From Solenopsis invicta (lineage: Eukaryota > Arthropoda > Insecta > Hymenoptera > Formicidae), in contig NC_052671.1 in NCBI RefSeq assembly GCF_016802725.1, forward strand, positions 21,520,728 through 21,584,727: a stretch of DNA of 64,000 nt, read 5' to 3'. Position numbers and translations under genes: made by a program. Below are positions 8,165-19,119 of the stretch, piece after piece (within the stretch, counting starts at the first letter, position 1; the number at the start of each line of letters is the position of its first letter). The notes beneath the pieces were generated by a model that was not told the DNA's origin, did not search any database, and saw nothing but the letters and a program-made list of their open reading frames with translations.

Positions 8165-9462
8165 TCTTTGAATAGGGAAAGTTGGCAGGTTAGAAGACGA
8201 GATGGAGGAAGGAAAGATGGGAGGGAAGGAGAGGGAAAAGAAAGTAGAAGGAAATGGAGAGGAAAAGAGAAGAGTGAGAAGGCCGAGCAAGGCAGAAAGT
8301 CTAATGAAGGATAGATCAAACAGTGCGCCGCTACTAGAATTGTTGAAGAGAGGAGAGAAAAAGAAGGGTGAACAGGGGGAGGAGACTAGAGTAGAGGAGG
8401 GAGAAATCTTTAAGAGGAGCAATAAGGTAAAAAGATCGCTAGTCAGCGACAAGAAGAAGGAGGGCTAAGGGAGATATTAAGGGAGGTGAGGAAAGATTTT
8501 AAGGAAATGAAAAGCGAATGGAGAGAATTGAGGGAAGGTAGGGAAGAGATGAGAGAATGGATGGAGGAAATGAGGAAAAGAGTAGACAATTTGGAGAAAA
8601 GAGTGGAGGATATAGAGAAAGGTAGGGCAAGGGCGGAGAAGGAGAAGAGAGGAAGAGAGAAGAATAAAGGGCAAGAGATAGAGCAGATACAGACAAGGGG
8701 AAAGGATGAGATGAAGGAACTGGAAGAAAGGATGAGAAGAATTAGAAGGGGAAAAGAGGGAAAGGGAGGAGAGGATGAGGAATATAATTATAAAGGGGGT
8801 AAAAGTAAAGAAGGAGGGAAAGAAGGAATTAAAAAGAGAGATAGAAAAAATAGTGAAGGCAACGGGGGCAATAGCGAGAGTGGAAGGGGTGAGGAGAATA
8901 GGGAATAAAGAAAAGAGAGGAGGGGTCATAATATGGGTGAAATTCGCGAGTGTGAGAGAGAAAATTGATGTGGTGAGGGAAAAGACAAAGCTGAGAGATA
9001 GGAAGAAGTAAATCGTGGACGACTTGACGGAAAAAGAGAGAAGAGTAAAGTGGTGGATAAAGAGGGAAGCAGAAAGGAATAGAAGAAAAAGAAAAAAGGT
9101 TAGAGTAGGATATATGAAAATGTGAATTGAGGATAAATTATAGATATGGGATGAGATCAAAGATGAATTAAGGGAATAGAAGGGAAGAGATGTAAGAGAA
9201 AAGGAGAGGGAGAAAAGGAAGAGAAAGGGAAAAAGGTTTTTTATTAGGGGGGGGGGGAAGGAGAGGGGAAGAAGGATGGGAATATGGGAAATGGAAAATA
9301 TGATAGAAAGAGGAATAGAAAAAAGAGGGACAATAAAGAATACAAAATGGGTTTTTGGAATGTAGCAGGCATGGAAAATAAAGAGGACTTTAGGGAAAAA
9401 TTGGAAGGAATGTGATGTCATGTTTTTGAGTGAGACATGGTTACAGACAAAAAGGATAGGAG
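8165..9462 (+). mobile_element. Non-LTR retrotransposon (LINE) fragment: ORF1 and start of ORF2
   Basis: Purine-rich plus-strand block. From 8202 an ORF1 in several frames: a basic N-terminus (8202-8468), a Lys/Glu coiled coil (8486-8908), then an RRM-like segment (8775-9011: NIIIKGVKVKK...). From about 9343 an endonuclease start appears (MGFWNVAGMENKEDF, then in the next frame CDVMFLSETWL), matching the beginning of an APE-type LINE endonuclease. At least four frame breaks make it a pseudogene. The 3' part, including RT, is absent: the element ends at a palindrome at about 9463. Highly charged ORF1 proteins of this style are common in ant LINEs (recalled, not searched). Confidence 0.75.
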
Positions 9463-9846
9463 ATCTTGCACCTTCATGGGCATGCGTGAATTTTTTCGCA
9501 CCTGTCGATAGCGTCAGTCACTGGCAAGCAGCGTTTGAGTGAGATTATTTGTAGTGCTCTTGTCGCAGCGTCGGTTTTTAGGTCTCGATGCAATTGCGAA
9601 GACTACTTGATCTGAGATATCTTTTCAAGTACGACCACATCTAACGTATGTTTCTTTACGTACGTTAGCTATGGTCGTACCGGAAAAGATATCTGAGATC
9701 AAGTAGCCTTCGAATTGCATCGAAACCTAAAAACCGACGCTGCGACGAGAGCACTACACATAATCTCACTCAAACGCTGCTTGCCAGCGACTGACGCTAT
9801 CGACAGGTGGGAAAAAATTCACGCATGGCCACGAAGGTTCAAGGTC
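9463..9846. mobile_element. Foldback (palindromic) element
   Basis: Two arms of about 180 bp (9466-9646 and 9660-9843) are inverted copies at roughly 90% identity, separated by a spacer of about 13 bp. Both arms contain CCTGTCGATAGCGTCAGT and AAAACCGACGCTGCGAC or complements. There is no coding capacity. Target duplication was not resolved. The left end coincides with the break in the LINE fragment. Confidence 0.75.
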
Positions 9847-9927
9847 GGCTCGTGCAAGCGCGATGGATTCAAATTCATCAGGTTTTCGCAAAAAAAAATA
9901 AAGTCGAATACTTTTCTAACAGACCTC

Positions 9928-9930
<3 letters not shown>

Positions 9931-9993
<63 letters not shown>

Positions 9994-10004
9994 TATATAT
10001 ATAA
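9931..10004. repeat. (TA)n microsatellite
   Basis: About 70 bp of TA repeats with one interruption. It abuts the next foldback and probably replaced that element's outer TIR bases (right end CACCCTG, left end missing). Confidence 0.9.
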
Positions 10005-10005
10005 T

Positions 10006-10728
10006 AGTTCCGGGACGGCGAAATATCTCGAAAACTAAGCATTTTAGGAAAAAGTGTTTCAGACAAAAGTTGTAGGGTTTAAAAAGATCTATTTACTGAT
10101 CTTATCAGTTTGACCTTGGATGGCGTCGCCAAGGTCAGATTGAAATTACATTAACTTTTTTAAATGGAACACCTAACTTTTTATTGCATATTCTTGTAGC
10201 TTATCTCGAGACCTTTCCAAAACATTACGAGAAAGTTTATTTTCGTTGAGTACTTTCCGAGTTGTGAGGCTTGAAAGCTACAGTGTACTGTAGTGTGGGT
10301 CCAGCCAGTTAAGGCAAGAGTAGCGTGTGGGTCCGGCCAGTTAAGGCAAGTGTGGCGTGTGTCCGGCCAGTTAAGACAAGTGTGGCGTGTGTCCGGCCAG
10401 TTAAGGCAAGAGTGGCTGGACCCACACTACAGTACACTGTAGCTTTCAAGCCTCACAACTCGGAAAGTACTCAACGAAAATAAACTTTCTTGTAATGTTT
10501 TGGAAAGGTCTCGAGATAAGCTACAAGAATATGCAATAAAAAGTTAGGTGTTCCATTTAAAAAAGTTAATGTAATTTCGATCTGACCTTGGCGACGCCAT
10601 CCAAGGTCAAACTGATAAAATCAGTAAATAGATCTTTTTAAACCCTACAACTTTTGTCTGAAACACTTTTTCCTAAAATGCTTAGTTTTCGAGATATTTC
10701 GCCGTCCCGGAACTTTTCTCGCACCCTG
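10006..10728. mobile_element. Foldback MITE with central minisatellite
   Basis: Arms of about 305 bp (10006-10311 and about 10415-10716) are near-perfect inverted copies; shared words include GTTCCGGGACGGCGAAATA and GACCTTGG[A/C]GACGCCA variants. The right end reads CACCCTG followed by TA, typical of mariner-like MITEs with a CAGGGTG terminus. Between the arms lie about four copies of a 28-32 bp unit (GTGTGGGTCCGGCCAGTTAAGGCAAG-like) at 10297-10415. No ORF. Confidence 0.8.
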
Positions 10729-10739
<11 letters not shown>

Positions 10740-10768
<29 letters not shown>

Positions 10769-12327
10769 TGTAGTTAATTTTTGTAATAAGGAACCGATAC
10801 ATGTGTATACTTAATAGATAATGAAATGTGAACCAAATTAAAAATAATAACTTTTAATATAACTTTATGTTTCAAACTGCACAGAGCCTTCTTCATTGTC
10901 AGTAGTAAATAAATGACAAATAAAACTAAATTAATAAGGCAGTAGCATCTTTAAAAATAAACTGATACTGGAATGACATCTATGATCGAAAAAACAGGGT
11001 AACACGCAAAAATACTTTAAAATATTTATAATTTTTTATGAACGTATTTTGTATTTTTTTTACTTCTTTCACACATCCGACATTTATCTACTTTATTAAT
11101 TTTTCAATTTTATCTTGTACATGGAGAATGTAATTTATTTATTATTTAGTGCCAAGACAATGACCTTAATAGACAGACAGGCACAGCATACATCATGCCT
11201 ATATTTATATCCTCGAGAGATTTTAATTTTTAACATAATATTTAAAAGTCTGTTTTTACCAGCTCGATTCTATTACCTGAACAACTTATTACCTAAAGCA
11301 GGGATCATTATTGTTTTGACCATGCCATTGAGAAGAACTGTTATAACGCTCAAATTTAAGAGATATGAAATCAGTGTGTCTTATTTACATTATTTTAAAT
11401 ATGTTACTGACGATGTTGTTAATCCTATATATATTTATTTATTTATTCTACATGCTAATTGTGAATTCATTTCGTTTCCTTGCTTCACATGATGAGTAAA
11501 AAACATTGCTCAATTGTTAATCCTTTATAGCTAACGTACATTGATGTCTTTCGTCACAATTTAGAATTGTACAATCACTCGGTTTACCACCCGATTGTGA
11601 CGGATAAAATATATTTGACTACGCCATGTGACGGTGAGGAGTTCTCGATAACTTTGGTCAATATTCTTTAAGGATAACTCAAACTCGGGTCGAAACGTTT
11701 GAACACGTTTAATAGTTTTTTTTTTTTTTTACATAAACACAGAAGAATTATTGATACGCATCAGCAACCGCGTTGAATCTCATTTGTCCCTTTTTTTCTA
11801 AGTATTAGTTATAAATTATTTATTATACTTCTTTATATACGTATTACCCTCACGAGGAGAGGACGCAAACTTCGAGTCACCGATTTTTGAAAAAGGATTT
11901 TATACAGTATGGTACTTTACCAGAAGAATACCGGAGTAAAAGAATTAAGAAGCGCGGTCGCGTCTCGGCGCTAAGTCAAACGCAGCAAGCAAACCGCCTC
12001 TCTTTACGCGAGTCAGCGACTTCCAAGCACACGAGAGTATCAGATCTCAGTAACGGCTAAACCGATCAAATTCTGAATAATTTCAAATGATAACTTGGGG
12101 AAAATTGCATAATAAAAGTGTTTTTATTTCTTCCTTCCATGCCCTACGTGCGAAAATATTGCGATTGCAAATCCAAATATAGAAAATTTTATGTAACATA
12201 CGTCATTATCATTGTCGCCAAGCAAATCTTGCCGAGTACATGTTTTTGACACAGACACTAACATACATTAGTTAGTCGTATTCATGCGAGACGCAAAACC
12301 ATGTAATGACATTTGTGTCATGTCATG
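10740..12327. other. Unassigned AT-rich region
   Basis: No supported gene. Two short stretches (10867-10905 on minus, GACAATGAAGAAGGCTC; 11675-11700 on plus, CTCGGGTCGAAACGTTTG) resemble the '...GTCGAAACG' words often seen near Penelope-like or other retroelement ends, but no reverse transcriptase is visible. A poly-T of 14 at about 11719 could be a reversed poly(A) tail. The open frame at 11115-11492 has no recognisable composition. Confidence 0.35.
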
Positions 12328-12335
12328 GCCGTAAT

Positions 12336-13569
12336 CATGATATAAATACAAGAGTATGCTCTTGCGCATGGTAACGCCAGTCAACCAATGAGAATTGCAG
12401 CCTGACTACGTCATCATTAGGCGGCAAATTCGAAGCGCTTATGCTTAATTTGTCGAATACACGTAGAGAAAGCTGAAAAATGATCGCTGTTATTTGGGAT
12501 AATCAGTAAAATAAAGTATATAATAAATAATTAAATGAATAATGACAATGTTATTACAGAATAAACGAGACTCTCACCAGAGCAATGAATAAGAAGTATG
12601 TCACATCAGTTTATAAATTAGCTAAGTTAAAATTAATATTGGAATCCATGGAATACATTGAAATATTTTGGATACATTGGAATTATGAACAATATTGGAT
12701 ACATGGAAATTATTAATTAAAAATGAATTAATTGTTAATAAATTGTACTATTTTTAAGTAGCATTAATATAATTAAAATAGCATTAATATAACAATTTTA
12801 TTGTTTATGTATGTGTATTTGTTGCAAAACACATTAAGTGAAATAAAGTGAAAATTAGCTGAAATAAAAATTAATGAAATTTTAGTACTTTATTTGAAAA
12901 ATTGGGGATTTATGAATGGAAAAGAAAATCATTGTTTACATATATATTAATATCTTTCTATGTAATTTTATTATTGACAAATTTTGACAATTTTTTTTTT
13001 CTTATGTCTATTTCTGTTTTGTATAGGAATCGTACGATTTATTTTACGTACACGAATGTACGTTCGCGTTCTTACCAAACACAATATTACTTCTTTAGGT
13101 ATTTCAATAGGATGTATTAAACCTATTATTTTTCCAGCCAATGTATTAAAAATAAATTTATCTTTACAAAGTGACGAACCGTGGAATTTACTGAACTCTA
13201 TATTCATAACACGCGTTTCTAACAGTTCTTTAGAAGGATATATACAATTGCCACGTGAAATAAACTGTAGCCAGTCTAAATGATTTAGACTAGCTACATT
13301 AACTGGCAAGAAGCATGTTTCTGTACCTAAATAAGGATATTTATGTTTAAATTTATAGGCTACGTAGCCAGCGACGTATTTTAAACCTTCATCTTCTATG
13401 ATGTCAATGATAACTCATGTGTTATTACATGCCTGCTGTAGCCATATTTTATCGCGCCGAAGTGATCTGAACGTAGCCGAGGCCGTACAAATGTGACGTA
13501 AGCAGGCTGCTGCGCAAGAATGTTCTAAACTCGTCCATCGGAAGAGCATACCCTTGTATTTATATCAGG
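12336..13569 (-). mobile_element. P-element-like DNA transposon, non-autonomous
   Basis: Seen: left end CATGATATAAATACAAG at 12336 and right end (complement) CCTGATATAAATACAAG at 13569; TIR about 31 bp with 3-4 mismatches. Both ends are flanked by the same 8 bp GCCGTAAT (12328-12335, 13570-13577). A subterminal inverted pair GCAGCCTGACTACGTCA / GCAGCCTGCTTACGTCA lies about 60 bp inside each end (12398-12414, 13494-13510). Known: Drosophila P has 31-bp TIRs beginning CATGATGAAATAA, 8-bp duplications and subterminal repeats. The element encloses a C-terminal P/THAP9-type transposase fragment on the minus strand. Confidence 0.85.
13035..13414 (-). pseudogene. P-element/THAP9-type transposase, C-terminal fragment
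   Basis: Open from just after a stop at 13415. Begins VIIDIIEDEGLKYVAGYVAY and continues through LGTETCFLPVN, LDWLQFISRG, FIFNTLAGKIIG and VRTRTYIRVRKIN. This resembles the end of P-element-like transposases found in insects (recalled similarity). The N-terminal THAP finger and catalytic region are missing, so the protein cannot work. It lies entirely within the TIR- and TSD-bounded element 12336-13569, which independently supports the family call. Confidence 0.7.
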
Positions 13570-13577
13570 GCCGTAAT

Positions 13578-14253
13578 CTATAACATTTGTGTCATTGCAT
13601 CTCGCCGATGTGAGAGATTTCCTAAAAGTCGTCAACTTAATGATTAATATTTTAGTTTGCGGGACAGAGCGACACATTTTTCTGCTGGATATTTCAAATA
13701 TGAATCAAGCCTTTTGATTAACAAAGGTATCTTTTCACAAAAGTACATAATTTATAATTTATTTAAGTTTTTGTCATTATATTATAAAAAAATTATTAGC
13801 AAATAAAATTGGCAATGTAAATGTGCATTTCTTAGTAAAGTTTACCTAGAGAATCTGCGCCCTCCTCGTAGGGAAGACAAAACCCAAAAAGTATAACCTA
13901 ACCCTAATCAATCCAAACTATTGTCGCGATTAATCACATTGATATTGACCACATTTTCAGTCCGAAATGGTCCGATCTGGTTAATTGAAACGTCAATTGA
14001 TTTCTGAACGCAGGAAAGTTCTAAACGATGGAAAATTAAAAATATATAATTTTGTAACACAATATCATGTTTTTTAAACTAATCCAAATATTAATTTATT
14101 ATGGAGCTACTTTTCCTCTTTCGCCAATTATACAGTGCGTCAAATTTTTATAAATCACGCCTTAAATAATAAATATTTCATTACTTTGAGTCTAGAATCT
14201 GTTGTGCGTAAACAATACTTTAACGAGTATAATCAAGTTTCAATGTAAAAATA
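13578..14253. other. AT-rich spacer, no feature seen
   Basis: Intronic or intergenic AT-rich DNA between two transposons. No ORF or repeat recognised. Confidence 0.4.
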
Positions 14254-15725
14254 CATTCGACAGCAAAATTAAGGGATCACCTATTCTGATTCCGAAAAAT
14301 AGGCGTAATTCAAGATTATGAAAAATTTTTTATTTTACAAATTTTTGATTTTTAAAAATTTGCTTGTATTTCTTCCTTTATTTCCTAGTGTAAAAAAATC
14401 TTCGAGAAAAATCAATTTAAATAATAGAAACCTTTAAATCATTTTGAAGGTTTTGCCCGTTAACACGAGCCTTGGAAGATTATTTTATAATTTTTTTTCC
14501 ACAAGTTCAAATATCGACTTCAGCAAAGATTAAGAAAACGTTCAACAGCAAAATTAAAGGATCACCAACAGTTACTCTCCAAAAGAAAGTTTAACATGAT
14601 AAGTCAACAAAAATGATAAATCAAATGTTTCAAAACATATTTTACAACTAATATTTTTATGTACACTTTTAATATCGACTTTGAAAACATGTACTGATTT
14701 TTTACGGAACTATACGGATAAAAATAAAAATGAGGCAAAATTTATTACAAATTTTGCGAGTTTATTTGACGTGAATTAAAAATCACAAATGCAGTTTGCA
14801 GGGTTCAAAAGCATGAATTTTTTACCTAGTTTACACCGAACACTTGACACGCATACTAACAAGAAACTTGCTATTAAATTGTCTTAATTTCGACAATACG
14901 TATAAATGTATACGTGATATCTATATTTAATTAATCATCTTGATTCATATTGTACCAGCTTAATATACTATTCATTAAATTTTTTACCAAAAATAAGATA
15001 ATTGAATAAAAAGTTACTAAATATTACGCGTATCAAGTATTCGGTGTAAACAAAGCCTTTATCTTTAATTTGCGTACTTGTTAAGAGTTGTATAAGGTTT
15101 ATTCACCAATTTATTCAACATTAAAGAAAGGGACCATTTTTGCTTCAATATTGCATAACTCAGTGAAAAAAAATCGTACAAAGCTCAACAAAAACGCAAA
15201 TTAAAGCTAAAAATCCACGCTTTTAAATGCTGTAAACTGCATTTGTGTGCGATTTTTATTTCACGCTGTACAACTTAGTAAAATTTTTATAAGATTTTGA
15301 CATTTGTCGGATTTTTTTTACGAATTATTCGACAATGAAGCAAAAGAGGCCATTTTTGCTTCAGTATTGCCTAACTCAGTGAAAAAAATCGTACAAAACT
15401 CAACAAAAACGCAAATTAAAGCTAAAGATCCACTCTTTCGAATGTTGTAACTGCATTTGCATGCAATTTTTATTTCGCGTTGTGGAGCTTTGCAAAGTTT
15501 GTAAAAAATGTTGAGATTTGACGCATCCCCATTTGAATTCGCATAACTTCGTAAACAATCTGTAAATCGTTTAATGACTTATCAATCTCAAAACTAGAGA
15601 TTTCAAGCTTTAAAATGCTTTTTTTTTAAATTTTTTAAAGTCATTTTTGACAAAGTTACACTCTCCCCAATTATGCCTATTTTTCAGAGTCAGAATAGGT
15701 GATCCCTTAATTTTGCTGTCGAATG
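14254..15725. mobile_element. TA-flanked non-autonomous TIR element
   Basis: Left end CATTCGACAGCAAAATTAAG at 14254 and its complement ending at 15725; TIR about 55 bp with few mismatches. TA on both sides indicates a Tc1/mariner-type target duplication. A degenerate internal copy of the end occurs near 14541. About 210-bp segments at 15138-15300 and 15351-15520 (both with CTCAGTGAAAAAAATCGTAC-like cores) are tandem duplicates. No transposase ORF. The right end is 86 bp below the donor edge of integrin exon 3. Confidence 0.85.
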
Positions 15726-15811
15726 TATTTTATCTCTATATTGTATTGAACAATATTTAAGTATAAAAATATTTAAGTATGAAAAAAAATTAATTTATGT
15801 AGAATGCATAC

Positions 15812-16097
15812 TTCATGAATGAACCTCGGTATATTGTCAGTGAGCTCCAAATGATGCCAGAAAGAATATAACGGCTTGCAAACAGCATTTTCGCTTTTAC
15901 ATGGATTTTCCTCATGTTTTGGAAAGATGTATGGCATTAAAGGCTTATCGGCGTAACTTCCAAAACCAAGTCGAAAATTTGTGGTAAATGTTCCGAGCGT
16001 ATTAGCCATCTTCCAGCCTAACCCTACCAGAGTTTCCTTATCGTCCTTCATTGACCATGTAAGATCCATAAGATAATAAAGATCCAATGGGTAATTC
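15812..16097 (-). CDS. Integrin beta-nu-like, coding exon 3 (beta-I domain, MIDAS)
   Basis: 286-bp exon. Acceptor: minus strand TTTTTAATTAG before 16097; donor GTATGC after 15812. Begins by completing a Lys codon from exon 2, then NYPLDLYYLMDLTWSMKDD: the beta-I domain with MIDAS Asp-x-Thr-x-Ser and the ADMIDAS Asp-Asp. Then LGFGSYADKPLMPYI and a specificity-determining loop CKSENAVC. Integrin beta chains pair with alpha chains on the plasma membrane and bind ligand through this divalent-metal site. DLTW at the MIDAS and the CX6C loop recall insect beta-nu rather than beta-PS. Exons 1-3 sum to 696 nt (232 codons) with matching phases. The next exon was not found between 15811 and the left edge. 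Confidence 0.9.
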
Positions 16098-16148
16098 CTA
16101 ATTAAAAACAAATAACAAGATATGGTTACAAAAATACATATAAATATA

Positions 16149-16818
16149 GGGTAAAATCAGTATTTACGCTATGGGGGGATGTATGCTGCAGCAATTAGAA
16201 AAAATAAAAGAAATAAAGATAATTTGCTCTTTGTTATGTGCTTCTATGCTATATTAGTATTGTATTGTAATTACAATTTTTTATTGTTAATATTAACAAA
16301 AATATCGTGAATTGAATTAATTTTTTCATCTAGAAGTAGCGCAATCGTGTATTCCCATCTACGTAACATGATTACTGTAGGAAATGTAAAAGGCGTAATG
16401 ATTATTTCGTGATATGTAAATGTAGAGCGATAGTAAAGAATGGAATACCAGCAAGATACAAGTGCATAGCTCTTGTATTCTTTATTTGACATCTTGTATA
16501 TTCAACTTGTTTAGGATATATGGCTTTTTCAGCGAGCAGGATTTATGCCGTAATACAGACACTGAGTGATTGGAAAGCAGCACTTTACCCTATGTTGAGT
16601 ACTATGTTGAGAATACAATGCGCACATATCTGCACTCTATTGATGTCTGCATATTAATTTCTTCAATATTGCATTATTATTACTTTGTATACATATTTAC
16701 TGTTCTTATTCCCTAATAAACTTTGTAAACACATTTTGTAAGTCATTATGTTATTTTATATGATATTTGTAAATAATCAATGTGCCGTGTATCTTACACA
16801 TGAGTAGTCGTAAATCCC
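16149..16818 (+). mobile_element. MITE copy A (GGGTAAA-ended family), truncated
   Basis: Starts GGGTAAAATCAGTATTTACG at 16149. Over about 670 bp it is an inverted match to 38614-37936. The inner edge at 16818 is abrupt and joins the 3'-truncated LINE. The outer edge is only 51 bp from the integrin exon 3 acceptor. Copy B (36206-38614) has ends on both sides, so this is read as a partial copy of a roughly 0.9-kb MITE rather than half of a giant TIR. Confidence 0.65.
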
Positions 16819-16829
16819 GCCGCTTTAAT

Positions 16830-17485
16830 TGGGCTCCATTTAAATTGGAGCGATTCTCTTCTTGGTTTACTAACCTTTTGATCTATATGTCCTTAAGGAT
16901 AGACGTAGTGAAATCCGTTAAGTTAATTCTTCCTCTTTTTCTTTCTATTTCATTGGTTTTGAAAATCCTTAGTTTTACTGTTGTTTGTAATCTTAATTTC
17001 TATAGAGAAATAGTCGCTCATTGGTTCACTGTAAGTATTCCGTAATATTATCATATAATTTATGTTTGTTATTGATATATCCGGAATACTGATGTGTTGT
17101 TTAATAATGAATAAAGTTAAATTTTGACTAGGTTACTGAGGTTTAATTGACACTCTTGTCGTTGATCCATCATTTAATATGCTCAGCTCCGAATCACCAA
17201 ATAGTTTTGCATGGTGAATTTCCTGCTGGGTCTTTCCGTTAGGAACCTCATACGCAATTTTTTACTTTAAAGTCTTCACATATCATTATATCTCTAAATA
17301 AACCTTTGTTTTTTAATTTATTAAAAAATTCTTCCCACATCCGTTCGTTCACTCGGATGTCTGGTAGTTTGTAAAGTGAAATTACTGTAATCCTATTTTT
17401 TTTTCGTTTATCCTTTTTGATAGACACACACACCCACACACACAAACACATACGCACCCACGCGCTTAAGCACCCACGCGCGCAC

Positions 17486-17565
<80 letters not shown>

Positions 17566-17890
17566 GCGCGCGCACACGCGCACACATGCGCAAACACACA
17601 GAGTTTCAATTTCTATGTAATTTGTGATATCCGATATATTATGCACCAAAGGATCAAGATAATACTTACGTATAATTGCTACCCCTCCCCTCCTCCTTGA
17701 AATTGCACAGGTCTGTCATTTATAATGGTAATGCATTGATCGAATTCAAAATAATTTGTCGAGTGTTGCTACGTCTCTCGTAGGCAAACTGTGTCTAATT
17801 TCATCATTAAATTTCAAAGTTCCAATAATTTGTTTTTAATTTTCCTACAGTTCCACTGCATACAATTCAAAGACGCTATTGTTATACAAT
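16830..17890 (-). pseudogene. LINE ORF2 endonuclease fragment
   Basis: Begins near 17870 with LNCMQWNCRKIKNK, the opening motif of APE-type LINE endonucleases. Then RGGVAIIRK (about 17690-17660), ICEDFKVKNC in place of the GDFN motif (about 17270), LSILNDGSTTRVS (about 17180-17150), and SDYFSIEI in place of the SDH motif (about 17000). Several frame shifts and stops, and an expanded ACGC microsatellite inside the frame, show it is dead. The catalytic Asp/His are altered (EDFK, SDYF). No reverse transcriptase follows. Confidence 0.65.
17418..17600. repeat. (AC)n/(ACGC)n microsatellite
   Basis: About 180 bp of ACAC, ACGC and GCGC repeats. All six frames are open only because of the repeat (poly Thr-His, Cys-Val-Arg). 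A similar ACGC array occurs at 43569-43645. Confidence 0.95.
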
Positions 17891-18527
17891 TAATGTTAAA
17901 AGTACAAGAGATCATGTTAATAGATAAATCATTGTTTAATTATTATTTATTTATATTTATCCTTTTTCTTTAACCTTTTATTTTATATCTAATTATTTAA
18001 TATTGACTTTGATTATATTTCTTTATTATCGACCCCGATTGGTCTTTTTTTATGTTTTTATTAATGACATTTAAGTATTCCATAATACAGCGACTTTTTG
18101 TAAGTTTCGGTTCATTTTTTTCAAATATTTTCGTCAGGTCTAGTATAATAATTCCTTGAGTTTGAAACTTTTTATTGATTTTCTCTAATCTTATCTTATC
18201 ATTTAATCTTAACTCTTTGCCCGCCCTTTTATCTCTCGATGCAGCTTCATCCAATGAAGCTTTTTGTATAATCTGAATTTTCCGCAAATTTGTAACCTAA
18301 AGTAGATTCTAGGTTCTCTATTACCTTTTTTACATTCTTCTCACGTCTTCTCCTCCCCTACGTTTAAACGGAGGGCCCAAAGTGTCTTATCTAATTACGA
18401 GCTGCTAGATCCTGTTTTATCTGAATCCACCATACTATCGCTATCTGAAATCTCATTTATTTCCTCACTAATCTTATTTACATTTTGTACATCCCTTACC
18501 AAAGATAGGCTACTTATTCTTCCTCGA

Positions 18528-19119
18528 TTAAGGCGATGCTGAACTGACGGTGGAACTCACTTAACGTCGATACTGCAGATTGCTGTAGATTTTTTTTCGG
18601 CGAACTGCTGGTCGCGCGTGAGGCGAAGAGTAAGGGGAATAGACTAGCGCACTTTGTCAAACGCACTCATCTGTCCTTGTTTTTTTTACTTTAGCGCCTC
18701 TAATGCAAGATCTCTGAACTACAATGAACCCAATTTCTGCTCTTTGCACCAATACACGTGCAAATTACATAAACAATTTTCAGACATCCATTTCTCTCAT
18801 ACTAGAGCTTCTAGGACCATTCTGCAAGCGTCGTATTGTTCTTTTATTTAATTCATACGCAGTAAACTACTTATTTCATACATACAAAGTCTAAAACTTT
18901 TATATAGGGCACATGTTGTCACGAGTCGGCTGCAGAAGCCGATAATTAAACTATAATTTTTTAATTTACTTTCGTTTTTCGTACTAAATTATAGTTTCCC
19001 GTGTATGTTTTTGTTACTACTTTAATTGTGGAGAAGGATTTTACGATCTATAAAGCCAATTAAGAGAAATGCCTGTCCAAAAATATGCACGTATACAGAC
19101 CGGTTCAGCATCGCCTTAA
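18528..19119. mobile_element. piggyBac-like MITE (TTAA-flanked)
   Basis: TTAA at both ends (18528-18531 and 19116-19119) with inverted repeats GGCGATGCTGAAC[C/T]G. Removing the element plus one TTAA restores an open ORF1 frame of the surrounding LINE (...NKDL before, NRGRISSLSLVRDV after). This is direct evidence for the exact insertion site. No ORF. Confidence 0.85.

Noticed and set aside
8477..9421. 314-codon Phe/Leu/Ser-rich minus-strand ORF resembling a membrane protein
   Set aside because: It is the antisense of the purine-rich LINE ORF1 region; hydrophobicity comes from pyrimidine-rich complement codons.
9715..10038. ORF ending in a poly Ile-Tyr tract
   Set aside because: It is made of the right arm of a palindrome plus a (TA)n microsatellite.
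11115..11492. 125-codon plus-strand ORF
   Set aside because: No motif, no splice context and AT-driven residue composition; kept only as part of an unassigned region.
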